Positions 41,951-51,557 of a stretch of 64,000 nucleotides of DNA are shown piece by piece. The DNA comes from Miltoncostaea oceani (GTDB lineage Bacteria; Actinomycetota; Thermoleophilia; Miltoncostaeales; Miltoncostaeaceae). The stretch spans positions 124,001 to 188,000 of the forward strand of contig NZ_CP064356.1 of assembly GCF_018141545.1 (NCBI RefSeq), given 5' to 3'. How positions within the stretch are numbered: position 1 is the first letter of the stretch; each line of letters begins with the position of its first letter. Made by a program: the position numbers and the translations under genes. The notes under the pieces were generated by a model. The model ran no database searches. It saw only the letters and a program-made list of their open reading frames with translations, and had not been told where the DNA came from.

Positions 41951-44900
41951 GTGACGACACCGCCACCGGACGCCAGCGTCCTCGACGGGCGCTTCCGGGT
42001 CGACGCGGTGCTTCGGGCCGTCGCCGGGCGCACCCATGCGGCCGGGACCGACCTCCGGACCGGCGCCCCCGTCGTCATCGAGAGCGCCCCCGAGCACGCC
42101 GTCTCGCCGGGCACGGTGATGCGGCTCGAGCACGCCCGCACGGCCGTCGGCGCGACGCCCCCCGCCACGATCGCCCCCGTCCTCGGGGTCGGGCGCGAGG
42201 CCGGCGCGATCCACCTCGTCACCGCGCTCCCGCCGGGCCGGGGCCTCCGTGAGCGCCGCGGGGAGCGGCTGCCGCTGCCCGAGGCCCTCGGCATCGGAGC
42301 CGACGTGCTCACCGCCCTGGCCGAGCTGCACCTGCGCGGGGTGCTGCACCGCGACGTCACCACCTCCGCGGTCACCCTGTGCGGCGAGGGCGACGCGATG
42401 CGCGCCGTGCTCACCGCCGCGGGCCTCGCGCCCGACGCGGCGCTGCTCGGGCCGATCGTCGACGTCCCCGCCGAGGAGGTCGAGCACCTCGCCCCCGAGG
42501 CGTCCGGGGTGCTGCCGGGCGGCGTGGACGAGCGCTCCGACATCTACTCCGCGGGGGCCCTGGTCTACACGCTCGTGGCGGGGCGCCCGCCGTTCACGGC
42601 GGCGACGGCGGCGGCGCTGCTGCGCGAGACCCTGACGGCGACGCCCCCGTCGCTGCGGACCCTCGTCCCGCACGCGCCGCGCGGCCTGGAGGAGGTGCTC
42701 GCCCGGCTGCTGCGGCGCGACCCGCGCGACCGCTACCAGTCGGCACGCGCCGCCGCGGCGGACCTGGCGGCGATCGCCCGCGGGCTGGCGCGCGGCGAGG
42801 AGGACCCGGAGGTCGTCGTCGGCGCCCACGACACGCGCAGCACGCTCACCGAGCCCGCCTTCGTCGGCCGCCGCATCGAGCTCGGTGCGCTGCGCGCGCA
42901 CGTCGAGGACGCCCGCGAGGGCCGCGGCGGCCTGGTGCTGCTCGAGGCCCCGTCCGGCGGCGGCAAGACCCGCCTGCTCGACGAGCTCGCGCGCCACGGC
43001 GCCGAGACCGGGGCGTGGGTGCTGCGCGGCGGTGGCGTCGACCAGGCCGCGGCCCGGCCCTTCCAGCTCATCGACGGGGTGGTGCGCGAGGTCGTGCGCG
43101 CCGCCGGGGGGGAGCCGGAGCTGAGCGCCGTCCTGCGGGAGCGCCTCGGCGACGACGCCCGGGCCGCGCGCGCGGCGATGCCCCAGCTCTCGCCGCTCGT
43201 CGGCGCGCTCGACGACCACGGCCTCGGCCCCGAGCAGCACGCCGAGGCCCGCAGCCTGCGCGCGATGTCGGGCCTGCTCGACGCGGTCGGGTCGCCGGAC
43301 CGGCCCGCGATCGTGATCCTCGACGACGCCCAGTGGGCCGACGACCTGTCGCTGCGGCTGCTCGTCGAGTGGCACCGCGGCCGCGAGGACGACCCCGCCC
43401 CCGTGCTGGTGGTCGCCGCGTTCCGCACCGAGGAGGTCGGGCCGGAGCACGCCCTCCGCGCGATCGGTCCCCGCGACCACCTGGTCCTCGCCCCCCTCGG
43501 CCGCGAGGAGATCGGCAGCCTCGCGACGACGATGGCGGGCGCCCTGCCCCCGGCGGCCCTCGCCGCGATCGGACGCCTCTCCGGCGGCAACCCGTTCATG
43601 GCGACGGCCGCGCTGCGCGGCCTCGTGGAGAGCGCCGCGATCGAGCGGCACAGCGAGGGCTGGCGGATCGCCGCCGGGGCGCTGGAGGACGTCAGCTCGT
43701 CGAGCGAGGCCGCCGACCTGCTGGTGCGGCGCATGGACCTGCTGCCGCCGCCGACGCTCGGCCTGCTCACCGCCGGCGCCGTGCTCGGCAAGGACTTCGA
43801 CCCGCTGCTCGCCGCCGAGCTCGCGGACCAGGACCCGGGGGACGCCGTCGAGGCGCTCGCCGAGGCCCGGCGCCGCCACATCGTCTGGGCCGCCCCCGCC
43901 GACGAACGGGTCACGTTCGTCCACGACAAGCTGCGGGAGGCGCTCCTGACCCGCGCGCCCGACCACGAGGTCGCCGCGTTGCACCGCGCCGCCGCCCGCC
44001 TCATCGAGGGCCGCGACGACGGCATGTCGTTCGAGCTCGCCTACCACTACTCCGCGGGCGGGGAGCACCGGCGGGCGTTGCCGCACGCCCTGCGGGCCGC
44101 CGCCGTCGCACGCGAGCGCCACGCCCTCGGCGCGGCGGAGCGCCACTACCGCATCGCGGAGGCGGCGGGCGACGCGCTCGACGAGGACGCGCGCCGGGTC
44201 ATCGCCGGCGGCCTCGGCGAGGTGCTGATGCTCGCCGGCCGGTACGAGGAGGCCCAGGCGCACCTGGAGCGCGCGCGGGACATGGCGGGTGACGCGCCCT
44301 CGCGCGCCGCGATCGACGGGCGGCTCGGGGAGCTCGCCTTCAAGCGGGGGGACATCGAGACCGCGTGCGCGGCCTACGAGCGCGCGCTGCGCCTCCTCGG
44401 CCACCACGTCCCGGGCTCCACGCCGGCGCTCGCGCTGCGGGCCCTGCGCGAGGTGGCGGTGCAGGCCGTGCACACCGTGGCGCCGGTGCGGCTCGGCCGC
44501 CGCCCCGTCCCCGACCCCGACGCGCCCGAGATGCTCGCGATCCGGCTCTACAGCCGCGTCGCCTACCCCTACTGGTTCGGGCGCGGGGCCGTCCCGACGC
44601 TCTGGGCGCACCTGCGGGGCATGAACCTCGCGGAGCGGTACGGCCCGACGCCGGAGCTGGCGCAGGCCTACTCGGAGCACGCGCCGGTGATGACCGTGCT
44701 GCCGTGGTTCGGCCGGGCGATCCGCTACGCCGAGCGGAGCCTCGCCATGCGCCGGGAGATGGGCGACGTCTGGGGCCAGGGGCAGTCGCTGCACTTCTTC
44801 GGGGTGGCGCTCTACGGGGCGTCCCGCTACCGGGAGTGCATCGAGCGCTGCGAGGAGGCCGTCCGGCTGCTGGAGCGCACCGGCGACCGGTGGGAGATGA

Positions 44901-47404
44901 ACACCGCGAGCTGGCACGTCGCGATGTGCGACTACCGCCTCGGCAACCTGCCCGAGGCCGCCCGTCGCGCCCAGGAGGTCCACCGCCAGGGCCGCGAGAT
45001 CGGCGACGCGCAGGCGGCGGGCATCTCCCTCGGGATCTGGGCGAAGGCGACCCGCGGGGCCGTGCCCGCGGCGCTGATCGCCGCCGAGCTCGCCCGCGGC
45101 GAGGACGACATCCACACCCGCGCGGAGCTGGTGATGGCGGAGGCGATCCGCCTGATGCGCGCCGGCCGGCCGGGTCCCGCCGCCCGGATGCTCCACGGCC
45201 AGCTCCGGACGATCGAGCGGCGGGGCTTCCGGCAGGAGTACGTCGCCCCGGTCGCGGCGTGGCTGGCGACGGCGCTCCGGATGCGGCTGGAGGAGGCGCC
45301 GGCCCTGTCGCGGTCGCGCCGGCTGGTGGTGGCGCGCCGCGCCCGCCGGGCCGCGCGCCGCGCCATGTGGTGGGCGCGGGCCTACCGCAACAACCTGCCG
45401 CACGCGCTGCGCGAGCAGGCGCTGATCCTCGCGCTCACGGGCTCCGGCGCGCGCGCCGAGGGGCTCCTGGAGCGGAGCGCCGCCGAGGCGGAGCGCCAGG
45501 GCGCCGCGTACGAGCTGGCGCTGACCCGCCGGGCCCAGGCGCGCCTCGCGCTGGAGCACGGCCGGGAGGACGCCCAGGACGACATGCGCCGCGCCGAGGA
45601 CGCGCTGCGCGGGCTTCTCGGTGAGAGCGCCCTCGACCCGCGCGCCCCGGCGGCGTTGTCGCTGGCGGACCGCTTCGACGCCGTGCTCTCGAACGGCCGG
45701 CGGATCGCGTCGGCGCTCGACGCCGGCGCCGTCTACGACGCCGTGCGCGAGGCGGCCTCCGCGCTGCTGCGTCCCGAGCGGGTCGCCGTCACCGACGTCG
45801 CCGCGCTGCGCGCCGCGGCGGAGGACGACCCGGAGGAGGCGACGGCGCTGGAGCGCCGGCTGTCGACCCGCGTCCCGCAGGTGGACACGCCCCCCGGCGG
45901 CGGGTCGCGCCTGCGGGTCACGATCCTCGCGGACGGCAGCCCCGCCGCCGAGCTGAGCGTCCGGCACGACGGCGTCGCCGGCCTCTTCGGACCGGAGGAG
46001 GTGCGCCTCGCCGAGTACGTCGCCGCCCTCGCGGGGGCGGCGCTCGAGAACGCGGCGACCACCGCCCAGCTCGAGCACCAGGCGTTCCACGACCCGTTGA
46101 CGGGGCTGCCGAACCGGGCCCTGGTGCGCGACCGCATCGACCTCGCCCTGAAGCGCGCGGCGCGCAGCGGCAACCCGGTGAGCGTCCTGCTGCTCGACCT
46201 CGACGACTTCAAGAACGTCAACGACAGCCTCGGCCACGCGGCGGGCGACCGGCTGCTGACCGATGCCGCGGACCGCGTGCGGCGGGTGCTGCGCCCCGCC
46301 GACACGCCCGCGCGCCTCGGCGGCGACGAGTTCGCGGTGCTGCTGGAGGACGCCGACGCGGCGACCGCCGCCCGCGTGGCGTCGCGCGTGATCGACGCGT
46401 TCCGGGAGCCGTTCCTGCTCGACGACCGCGAGGTGTTCGTCTCGGCGACGATCGGCATCGCGTCGTCGGCGGGCATCGACGCCGGCGCCGACGCCCTGCT
46501 GCGCGACGCCGACGCCGCGATGTACGCGGCGAAGGCCCGCGGCAAGCGCGCGTTCGAGATCTTCGTGCCGGAGATGCGGAGCGCGGCGGTCGCCCGCCTC
46601 GAGCTCGGCACCAGCCTCCGCCGGGCCCTCGAGCAGGAGGAGATCGAGCTCCACTACCAGCCGATCCTCGACGTGACCACCGGCGAGGTCGTCGCCGTCG
46701 AGGCCCTCGCGCGCTGGCGCCACCCGGAGCTCGGGGTGCTCGGCCCCGCCGACTTCGTGCCCCTCGCGGAGCAGTCCGGCCTGATCGAGCAGATCGGGGC
46801 GTGGGTGCTGCGCCGCGCGTGCGCCGACCTCGCGGTCCTGCGCGCCGAGCCGGGGGCGCGGTCCGACCTGTCGGTGACGGTGAACCTGTCCCCACGCCAG
46901 CTGCGCCACCACGAGCTCGCCGACCAGGTGCGCAGCGCGCTCCGTCAGGCGGGCGTCCCGCCGGAGGCCCTGGTCCTGGAGATCACCGAGACGGCGATCG
47001 CGGGGGACACGCCGGCGGGCATCTCGCTGCTGCGGGCCCTGCGCCGCATCGGCGTGCGGGTTGCGGTCGACGACTTCGGCTCCGGGTACTCGTCGCTCGG
47101 CCAGCTCCGGCGGCTCCCGGTGGACCTGCTGAAGATCGACCGCGTGTTCCTGGCCGACGCCGGGTCGCCGGAGGCGGCGTCGTTCCTGCGCGCCATCGTC
47201 GAGCTGGCGCGGGGACTGGGGCTCGGGGTCGTCGCGGAGGGCGTCGAGAGCGACGAGCAGCTGGCGCTGGTGCGGGAGGTGCGCTGCGGCCTCGGGCAGG
47301 GGTGGTTGTGGGCCCGGGCGATGCCGCTCGACCCCCTCCGGACGTGGCTCCGCGACGAGGCCCGTGCGCGCGGGGGCGGTCGCCCCCCCGGTTTCCTGAC
47401 CTGA
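41951..47404 (+). CDS. giant pseudokinase-ATPase-TPR-GAF-GGDEF-EAL signalling protein
   Basis: 1817 residues. (1) About 10-275: a Ser/Thr-kinase-like domain with VLHRDVTTSAVTL, LAPEA and DERSDIYSAGALVYTLVAG. The VAIK lysine is replaced (VVIES), the HRD+2 Lys and the Asn are lost and DFG is absent, so it should be a pseudokinase. (2) About 300-680: an AAA/STAND ATPase (FVGRRIELGALR, Walker A EAPSGGGKTRLL, Walker B AIVILDDAQWADD). (3) About 690-1220: TPR-like helical repeats. (4) About 1235-1375: GAF-like. (5) GGDEF (RLGGDEFAVL, about 1456). (6) EAL (VEALARW, NLSPRQL, EITETAI, DDFGSGYSSL, AEGVES). Both output sites look intact. The N-terminus resembles kinase-ATPase sensors of the AcyA/MalT type, here wired to c-di-GMP. 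Confidence 0.9.
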   Translation: MTTPPPDASVLDGRFRVDAVLRAVAGRTHAAGTDLRTGAPVVIESAPEHAVSPGTVMRLEHARTAVGATPPATIAPVLGVGREAGAIHLVTALPPGRGLRERRGERLPLPEALGIGADVLTALAELHLRGVLHRDVTTSAVTLCGEGDAMRAVLTAAGLAPDAALLGPIVDVPAEEVEHLAPEASGVLPGGVDERSDIYSAGALVYTLVAGRPPFTAATAAALLRETLTATPPSLRTLVPHAPRGLEEVLARLLRRDPRDRYQSARAAAADLAAIARGLARGEEDPEVVVGAHDTRSTLTEPAFVGRRIELGALRAHVEDAREGRGGLVLLEAPSGGGKTRLLDELARHGAETGAWVLRGGGVDQAAARPFQLIDGVVREVVRAAGGEPELSAVLRERLGDDARAARAAMPQLSPLVGALDDHGLGPEQHAEARSLRAMSGLLDAVGSPDRPAIVILDDAQWADDLSLRLLVEWHRGREDDPAPVLVVAAFRTEEVGPEHALRAIGPRDHLVLAPLGREEIGSLATTMAGALPPAALAAIGRLSGGNPFMATAALRGLVESAAIERHSEGWRIAAGALEDVSSSSEAADLLVRRMDLLPPPTLGLLTAGAVLGKDFDPLLAAELADQDPGDAVEALAEARRRHIVWAAPADERVTFVHDKLREALLTRAPDHEVAALHRAAARLIEGRDDGMSFELAYHYSAGGEHRRALPHALRAAAVARERHALGAAERHYRIAEAAGDALDEDARRVIAGGLGEVLMLAGRYEEAQAHLERARDMAGDAPSRAAIDGRLGELAFKRGDIETACAAYERALRLLGHHVPGSTPALALRALREVAVQAVHTVAPVRLGRRPVPDPDAPEMLAIRLYSRVAYPYWFGRGAVPTLWAHLRGMNLAERYGPTPELAQAYSEHAPVMTVLPWFGRAIRYAERSLAMRREMGDVWGQGQSLHFFGVALYGASRYRECIERCEEAVRLLERTGDRWEMNTASWHVAMCDYRLGNLPEAARRAQEVHRQGREIGDAQAAGISLGIWAKATRGAVPAALIAAELARGEDDIHTRAELVMAEAIRLMRAGRPGPAARMLHGQLRTIERRGFRQEYVAPVAAWLATALRMRLEEAPALSRSRRLVVARRARRAARRAMWWARAYRNNLPHALREQALILALTGSGARAEGLLERSAAEAERQGAAYELALTRRAQARLALEHGREDAQDDMRRAEDALRGLLGESALDPRAPAALSLADRFDAVLSNGRRIASALDAGAVYDAVREAASALLRPERVAVTDVAALRAAAEDDPEEATALERRLSTRVPQVDTPPGGGSRLRVTILADGSPAAELSVRHDGVAGLFGPEEVRLAEYVAALAGAALENAATTAQLEHQAFHDPLTGLPNRALVRDRIDLALKRAARSGNPVSVLLLDLDDFKNVNDSLGHAAGDRLLTDAADRVRRVLRPADTPARLGGDEFAVLLEDADAATAARVASRVIDAFREPFLLDDREVFVSATIGIASSAGIDAGADALLRDADAAMYAAKARGKRAFEIFVPEMRSAAVARLELGTSLRRALEQEEIELHYQPILDVTTGEVVAVEALARWRHPELGVLGPADFVPLAEQSGLIEQIGAWVLRRACADLAVLRAEPGARSDLSVTVNLSPRQLRHHELADQVRSALRQAGVPPEALVLEITETAIAGDTPAGISLLRALRRIGVRVAVDDFGSGYSSLGQLRRLPVDLLKIDRVFLADAGSPEAASFLRAIVELARGLGLGVVAEGVESDEQLALVREVRCGLGQGWLWARAMPLDPLRTWLRDEARARGGGRPPGFLT

Positions 47405-47462
47405 GCGACTCCGTAATAGTCACCACACCCCCGGCCGACAAACCTCATGGAGAGGCCGATCG

Positions 47463-47762
47463 ATGGGGGTGGAGATGGGCACGGCGGCGGGACGCGAGGC
47501 GATCGAGACGGCGTTCACCCTGAACCAGCCGGGGCGCCTCATCGCGATCCTCGAGGACTGCATGGCGCGGCGGATCCGGCCGGACCGGTCGGGGTGGTCG
47601 GCGGCACGGCACCTCGGCATGGACCTGGAGCGCCACTTCGGCGTCCGCGCCCCCCAGGCCGCGATCGACCGGGCGCTGCGCACCCTGGCCCGGCGTGAGC
47701 GACTGCGCCTGAAGGTCGACGGCGCCGGGGTCCTCTGGTACCGCATCCAGGACGCCGCCTAG
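47463..47762 (+). CDS. hypothetical protein, 99 residues
   Basis: 99 residues, helical, with a pattern like a small winged helix (IAILEDCMARRIRPDRSGWS, QAAIDRALRTLARRERLRLKV, VLWYRI). I do not recognise a family. GGAGAGG lies about 8 nt before the ATG. Its TAG and the TAG of the convergent alkC gene share the bases CTAG. Confidence 0.65.
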   Translation: MGVEMGTAAGREAIETAFTLNQPGRLIAILEDCMARRIRPDRSGWSAARHLGMDLERHFGVRAPQAAIDRALRTLARRERLRLKVDGAGVLWYRIQDAA

Positions 47763-48874
47763 GGCAGCAGGTCGAATCCCCCCTCGGCGCGCACGGTGCC
47801 GTTGACGAGGACCTCGAGCCCGTGGGCGCCGGGGTGGTGGGTGCGGGTGGTGTGCTGGCGGAGCGAGACGCGGGTGGCGACCTCGACGGTCCCGCCGGGC
47901 GGGACGGTCCGCTCCCCGAGGGTGAACACGCGGACGCCGGTCCGGCCGGCGGGCCGGGCGAACCGCACGCGGAGCCGGAGGGCGTAGTCGGCGGGGGCGT
48001 CGCCGGGGTTGGCGACCTCCACCACGACGCGCAGGGAGTCGCCGATGCGTGGCGCGGCCGGGTCGATGGACGTGATCCGTGCGCGGACGGGGGTGTCGGG
48101 CGCGTGGCCGAGCACGGCGAGCGCGTCGGGGTCGCCGGCCGCGATCCGTCCGCGGAGCGCGTGGCGCAGCAGCCGTCGCCGCTCCGGGGGGGCGCCGTCC
48201 ACCCACTCCCGGGCGGTCGCGACGAGGACGTCGGGGTGGTCCTTGCCGATGTCGTTGAGGTTGTTGGCGACGGACCGGCGCACGTAGGGGCTGGGGTCGT
48301 CGCGGAGGCGGACGATCAGGTCGAGCACCGGCGCGGGGTCGCGCTGGAAGTCGCGGAGCCGTGACGCCCACGGCAACCGGGGCCGGGTGCCCTCGCTGAC
48401 GAGGCGCCGCACGTGGGCGCTCGGGTCGGTGACCCACTCCGCGAGCCGGCGGAGGGTCGCGTCGCGGTGGCGCTCGAGGAACGGGCGGATGCAGAACTCG
48501 GCGGTGAAGCGCTGCGTGAGGGCGTGCTGGGCGTCCATCGCTCCCTCCAAGCAGCCGAGGCCGTGGTCGCCGATGACGAACGAGTGCGGCAGGTAGAGGA
48601 ACGCCGCCATCCCCTCGCCGGGTGCGTCGGGGGGGCGCACCGGACCGAGCGACGCGGTCAGCACCGCGAGGGCGTCGGCGTCGTCGGTGGGCAGGTGCGC
48701 GCGGAGCGCGGCGCCCCAGTGGCGTCCCCGGTCCATGAGGGCGAGGGGCTCGTGGCCGTCGAGCGCCGCCGCGGTGAACGCCTCCGCGTCGAACGCCGGG
48801 TCGACGGCGGCGACCATCGTGGCGATGCGGCGCGGCACCTCGGGGCCGAAGGAGTCGAGCAGCGGCGCGGCCAT
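47759..48874 (-). CDS. alkC: AlkC-like DNA alkylation repair glycosylase with Ig-like C-terminus
   Basis: 371 residues. HEAT-like repeats (EFCIRPFLERHRDATL, WVTDPSAHVRRLVSEGTRPR, DDPSPYVRRSVANNLNDIGK) match AlkC/AlkD glycosylases that remove cationic N3-/N7-alkylpurines. Residues about 260-371 form a beta-rich Ig-like domain (ITSIDPAAPRIGDSLRVVVE), as known for AlkC. ATG lies 6 nt after TAGCCT (48881-48886 on this strand), a leaderless start. Confidence 0.85.
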   Translation of the reverse strand: MAAPLLDSFGPEVPRRIATMVAAVDPAFDAEAFTAAALDGHEPLALMDRGRHWGAALRAHLPTDDADALAVLTASLGPVRPPDAPGEGMAAFLYLPHSFVIGDHGLGCLEGAMDAQHALTQRFTAEFCIRPFLERHRDATLRRLAEWVTDPSAHVRRLVSEGTRPRLPWASRLRDFQRDPAPVLDLIVRLRDDPSPYVRRSVANNLNDIGKDHPDVLVATAREWVDGAPPERRRLLRHALRGRIAAGDPDALAVLGHAPDTPVRARITSIDPAAPRIGDSLRVVVEVANPGDAPADYALRLRVRFARPAGRTGVRVFTLGERTVPPGGTVEVATRVSLRQHTTRTHHPGAHGLEVLVNGTVRAEGGFDLLP

Positions 48875-48981
48875 GCGGGCAGGCTAGGGGGCGGACCGGT
48901 CGCGCGCCCCCGCCGCGTTGACCGGCCGGGTGGCGGCCTGAGACGCTCGCGCACCCGTCCCCGTCCCCAGGAGCCCGCACC

Positions 48982-49464
48982 GTGCCGGACGCCCTCGTGA
49001 TCCTGATGCCCGGGGAGGGCGAGCGCATCGCGGTGGGCGGCGCCGCGAGCGTGATGAAGGCGGTCGCCGCGTCGACCGGTGGCGCCTTCTCGATGTCGGA
49101 GGTGACGATCGCCGCGGGCTTCCCGGGGCCGCCGCTGCACCTGCACCGGCACATGACCGACTCGTTCTTCGTGCTGGAGGGCACCCTGCGCGTCGTCGCG
49201 GGCGGCCACGAGGCGGACCTGCCGCCCGGCGGGTACGCGCTGGTGCCGCCGGGCGTCCCCCACACGTTCTCGAACCCGGGTGACGCGCCGGTGCGGGTGC
49301 TGAACCTGAACTCCCCCGGCGGCTGGGAGGGCTACCTCCGCGACCTCGCCGCCGCGATGCCGCCGGACGGGCCGCCCGACCCGGAGGCGTTCCGGCGGGT
49401 CTTCGCCCGCTACGACGTCGAGGCCGTGGGGCCCGGCGCGCCGTCGTCGCACGCCGGGCCGTAG
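48982..49464 (+). CDS. cupin-domain protein
   Basis: 160 residues. Cupin motif 1 is PPLHLHRHMTDSFFVLEG and motif 2 PPGVPHTFSNPGD, with three His and a Gln/Asp-type position for metal. It could be an isomerase, dioxygenase or sensor; undecided. GTG with AGGAG 9 nt upstream. Confidence 0.8.
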   Translation: MPDALVILMPGEGERIAVGGAASVMKAVAASTGGAFSMSEVTIAAGFPGPPLHLHRHMTDSFFVLEGTLRVVAGGHEADLPPGGYALVPPGVPHTFSNPGDAPVRVLNLNSPGGWEGYLRDLAAAMPPDGPPDPEAFRRVFARYDVEAVGPGAPSSHAGP

Positions 49465-49474
49465 CGGGTCGGCG

Positions 49475-49888
49475 CTACCGCATCTCGAGGTCCCGCGTCG
49501 CCTCGTCCCAGCGCGCGGTGAGGGCGAAGATGACGACGACGTCGAGGGCGACGACGAGCACGGTCCAGACGGGGAACGCGGAGAGGAACGCGACCTGGGC
49601 GATGGCGTTGACGCCGACGACGGCGAGGGCCGCCCACCGCGCCCACGGGCTGCCGCGGAAGAGGCCGGCGCCGGTGAGGGCCATCGCGGAGCCGATGATC
49701 AGCATGATCCAGCCCCACGCGGTGAAGTCGAGGACCAGCAGCTCGCGTTCGGCGACGAGGTAGTACTCGTCGTCGAGGAGCGCGGCCAGCCCCTGCATCG
49801 CCGTGAGGACGCCGATCAGCATCAACATGATCGACGCGAACACGACCCAGCCCCCCCACACGCTGGAGTACCCGCCACCCTTCGCCAT
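49475..49888 (-). CDS. DUF7144-like four-span membrane protein
   Basis: 137 residues with four membrane helices: WVVFASIMLMLIGVLTAMQG, AWGWIMLIIGSAMALTG, WARWAALAVVGVNAIAQV, VWTVLVVALDVVVIFAL. The pattern GWVVFAxxxM...G and WGWIMLI...G is that of a common actinobacterial membrane family of unknown function. ATG at 49888; the open frame further upstream is non-coding. Confidence 0.75.
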   Translation of the reverse strand: MAKGGGYSSVWGGWVVFASIMLMLIGVLTAMQGLAALLDDEYYLVAERELLVLDFTAWGWIMLIIGSAMALTGAGLFRGSPWARWAALAVVGVNAIAQVAFLSAFPVWTVLVVALDVVVIFALTARWDEATRDLEMR

Positions 49889-49986
49889 CTCGGCTCCCTC
49901 GGTCGGTCCGGATCCGGCGCCGTCGGCCGGGACACGGCGACGGTACGTGGTGGCGGGCCGCCGTGTGAAGGGGGGCGTCCCGTCCG

Positions 49987-51243
49987 CTAGGCCACCGGCG
50001 TGGTCCGCAGCCTCCGGCCGAGGTGGAGGGCGATGGCGAACAGGACGATCGCGCCGCCGGCGAGGACGGACAGCCCCTGGGCGACGATCGCGAACGCGAC
50101 GGCCTGGTCGGTGCCGATGCCGCTGGCGGCGAGCGCCGCGGCGCCGCCCCCGGCCTGCGTCGCCGCGCCCGTCGGGCCGATCGGCAGGACCGCGGAGACG
50201 GCTCCCCCCACGAGGAACGTCACGGCCAGGTCGATGGAGGTGCCGACGCCGAGGGCGGCGAGGAGGACGACGAGCGCGAGCAGCCGCACGAGCACGCCGG
50301 TCGCGACGATGACCGCGGCACGCCACGCGTCGCGCGCCGAGGCGGGCGCGTGGTGGCGGAGCCAGCGCGTGAGCCGGTGGTGGGCCGGCGCCCCGCCGGC
50401 CACCATGCGGGTGAGGGTGGCGAAGAGCAGGGCGGCGCCGACCCCCGCCGACGCGACGACGACGAGGACGATCCGCACGCCCGTGGCGGAGTCCGACGTG
50501 GCGGCGGTCGCGGCGGCGAACGGCGCGAGCGCCGCGGCGTCGAGGAGCCCGAGCAGGAAGAGCGTGAGCACGATGGTGCCGACGCCGGGGCGCCGGCCGG
50601 GGAGGCGCCGGACGACGGTGACGCGGACGACGTCCTCGAAGCGGCCGGGGAGCGCGACGCCGGCGAGGGACGCGGCGCCGCTGGACGTCGCGAGCATGAG
50701 CGACCGCGGCCGCTCGTGGCGGCGGAAGAGCTGCCTCCAGCCGATGGCCTTGAGGACGTGGGTGCCGAGGAGGAGGCCGCCGGCGGCGCCGACGAGGGGC
50801 AGGTCGGCTCCGGCGAGCGGCCACCCGACGGTGGCGAAGTGCCGGACGAGGAGGACGGAGGTCCCGACGGCGGTGAGCCCGAACCCGACGTTCACCACGA
50901 TGCGCCCACGCGGCGAGCGCCACGCGGCGAGGCCGGCGCGCATCAGCAGGAGCCAGGCGTGGATCGTGCCGCTGAGGACGGCGGGCGCGCCCGCCGTGGG
51001 GACGGGGCGTGGGGGTGGCGCGGCGGGCGGCGGGCCGCGGCCGGTGACCCGGCGCCACGTGGTGCGCCACGTCGCGGGCGACGACTCGCGCCACGCCCAG
51101 GCGAGGACCGCGAGTGCGGGGAGCGTGTAGAAGAGCAGGATCCCCCAGCCCCAGAGCACGTCGGCGAGCGTGAGCGAGATGACCGCGAGCGCGCCGAGCG
51201 AGGCGAGGATGAGCAGCAGGACGACGAGGTCGGGGATCCTCAT
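49987..51243 (-). CDS. lysylphosphatidylglycerol synthase TM-domain-like membrane protein
   Basis: 418 residues with about ten membrane helices. The C-terminal two thirds (HVLKAIGWRQLFRR, LPGRFEDVVRVTVVRR, FLVGGAVSAVLPIGPTGAATQAG) resembles the LPG_synthase_TM/UPF0104 flippase-like family. An N-terminal part with two spans and a Pro-rich loop precedes it. The substrate is unknown. ATG at 51243. Confidence 0.7.
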   Translation of the reverse strand: MRIPDLVVLLLILASLGALAVISLTLADVLWGWGILLFYTLPALAVLAWAWRESSPATWRTTWRRVTGRGPPPAAPPPRPVPTAGAPAVLSGTIHAWLLLMRAGLAAWRSPRGRIVVNVGFGLTAVGTSVLLVRHFATVGWPLAGADLPLVGAAGGLLLGTHVLKAIGWRQLFRRHERPRSLMLATSSGAASLAGVALPGRFEDVVRVTVVRRLPGRRPGVGTIVLTLFLLGLLDAAALAPFAAATAATSDSATGVRIVLVVVASAGVGAALLFATLTRMVAGGAPAHHRLTRWLRHHAPASARDAWRAAVIVATGVLVRLLALVVLLAALGVGTSIDLAVTFLVGGAVSAVLPIGPTGAATQAGGGAAALAASGIGTDQAVAFAIVAQGLSVLAGGAIVLFAIALHLGRRLRTTPVA

Positions 51244-51557
51244 CGCCAGCGGGGTCCAGGGCGTCCCCCGTGGTGGTCCGCCGCCGGCCGTGCCCCGGCC
51301 GCGGGGCGCGGAGCCCACCGCGCGTGGCGGCCGGTCGCGCGGCCGCCGGTCCGGCGGCCGCGGGGACGCCGAGGACCTCAGCAGGTGTCGGGCTGGTGCG
51401 GCTGTCACCGGGGTCGGGGTGGCGGCGTCGCGGCGGTCCGCCGCGGCTGCCGTCCCCGATGCTAACCGGCCCCCGGGCGGGGCTCCCCCCGCGGGGGAGC
51501 CGGACGCGACCCGGCGCGAATCAAGCGCTGCGTGACCCCCCCGCCCTTGTCGGCCCC
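51244..51557. other. intergenic region holding direct-repeat copy 1 (51431-51516)
   Basis: No convincing gene. 51244-51430 is G/C-rich without recognised signals. The 86-nt direct repeat occupies 51431-51516, and AT-richer island sequence begins right after it. Confidence 0.5.
51431..51516. repeat. 86-nt direct repeat, left copy (candidate attL)
   Basis: Begins CGGCGGTCCGCCGCGG, contains GATGCTAACCGG and the hairpin GGCTCCCCC-CGC-GGGGGAGCC, and ends GACGCGACCCGGCG. The second copy lies at 53530-53615. By eye they differ only by a G/T and the lengths of two C runs. Confidence 0.85.

Noticed and set aside
41939-46912. A 1657-residue open frame on the minus strand
   Set aside because: It is the mirror of the giant plus-strand protein. 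It is Arg/Gly/Ala/Val-rich with no domain motifs; such long antisense frames are expected at this G+C content.
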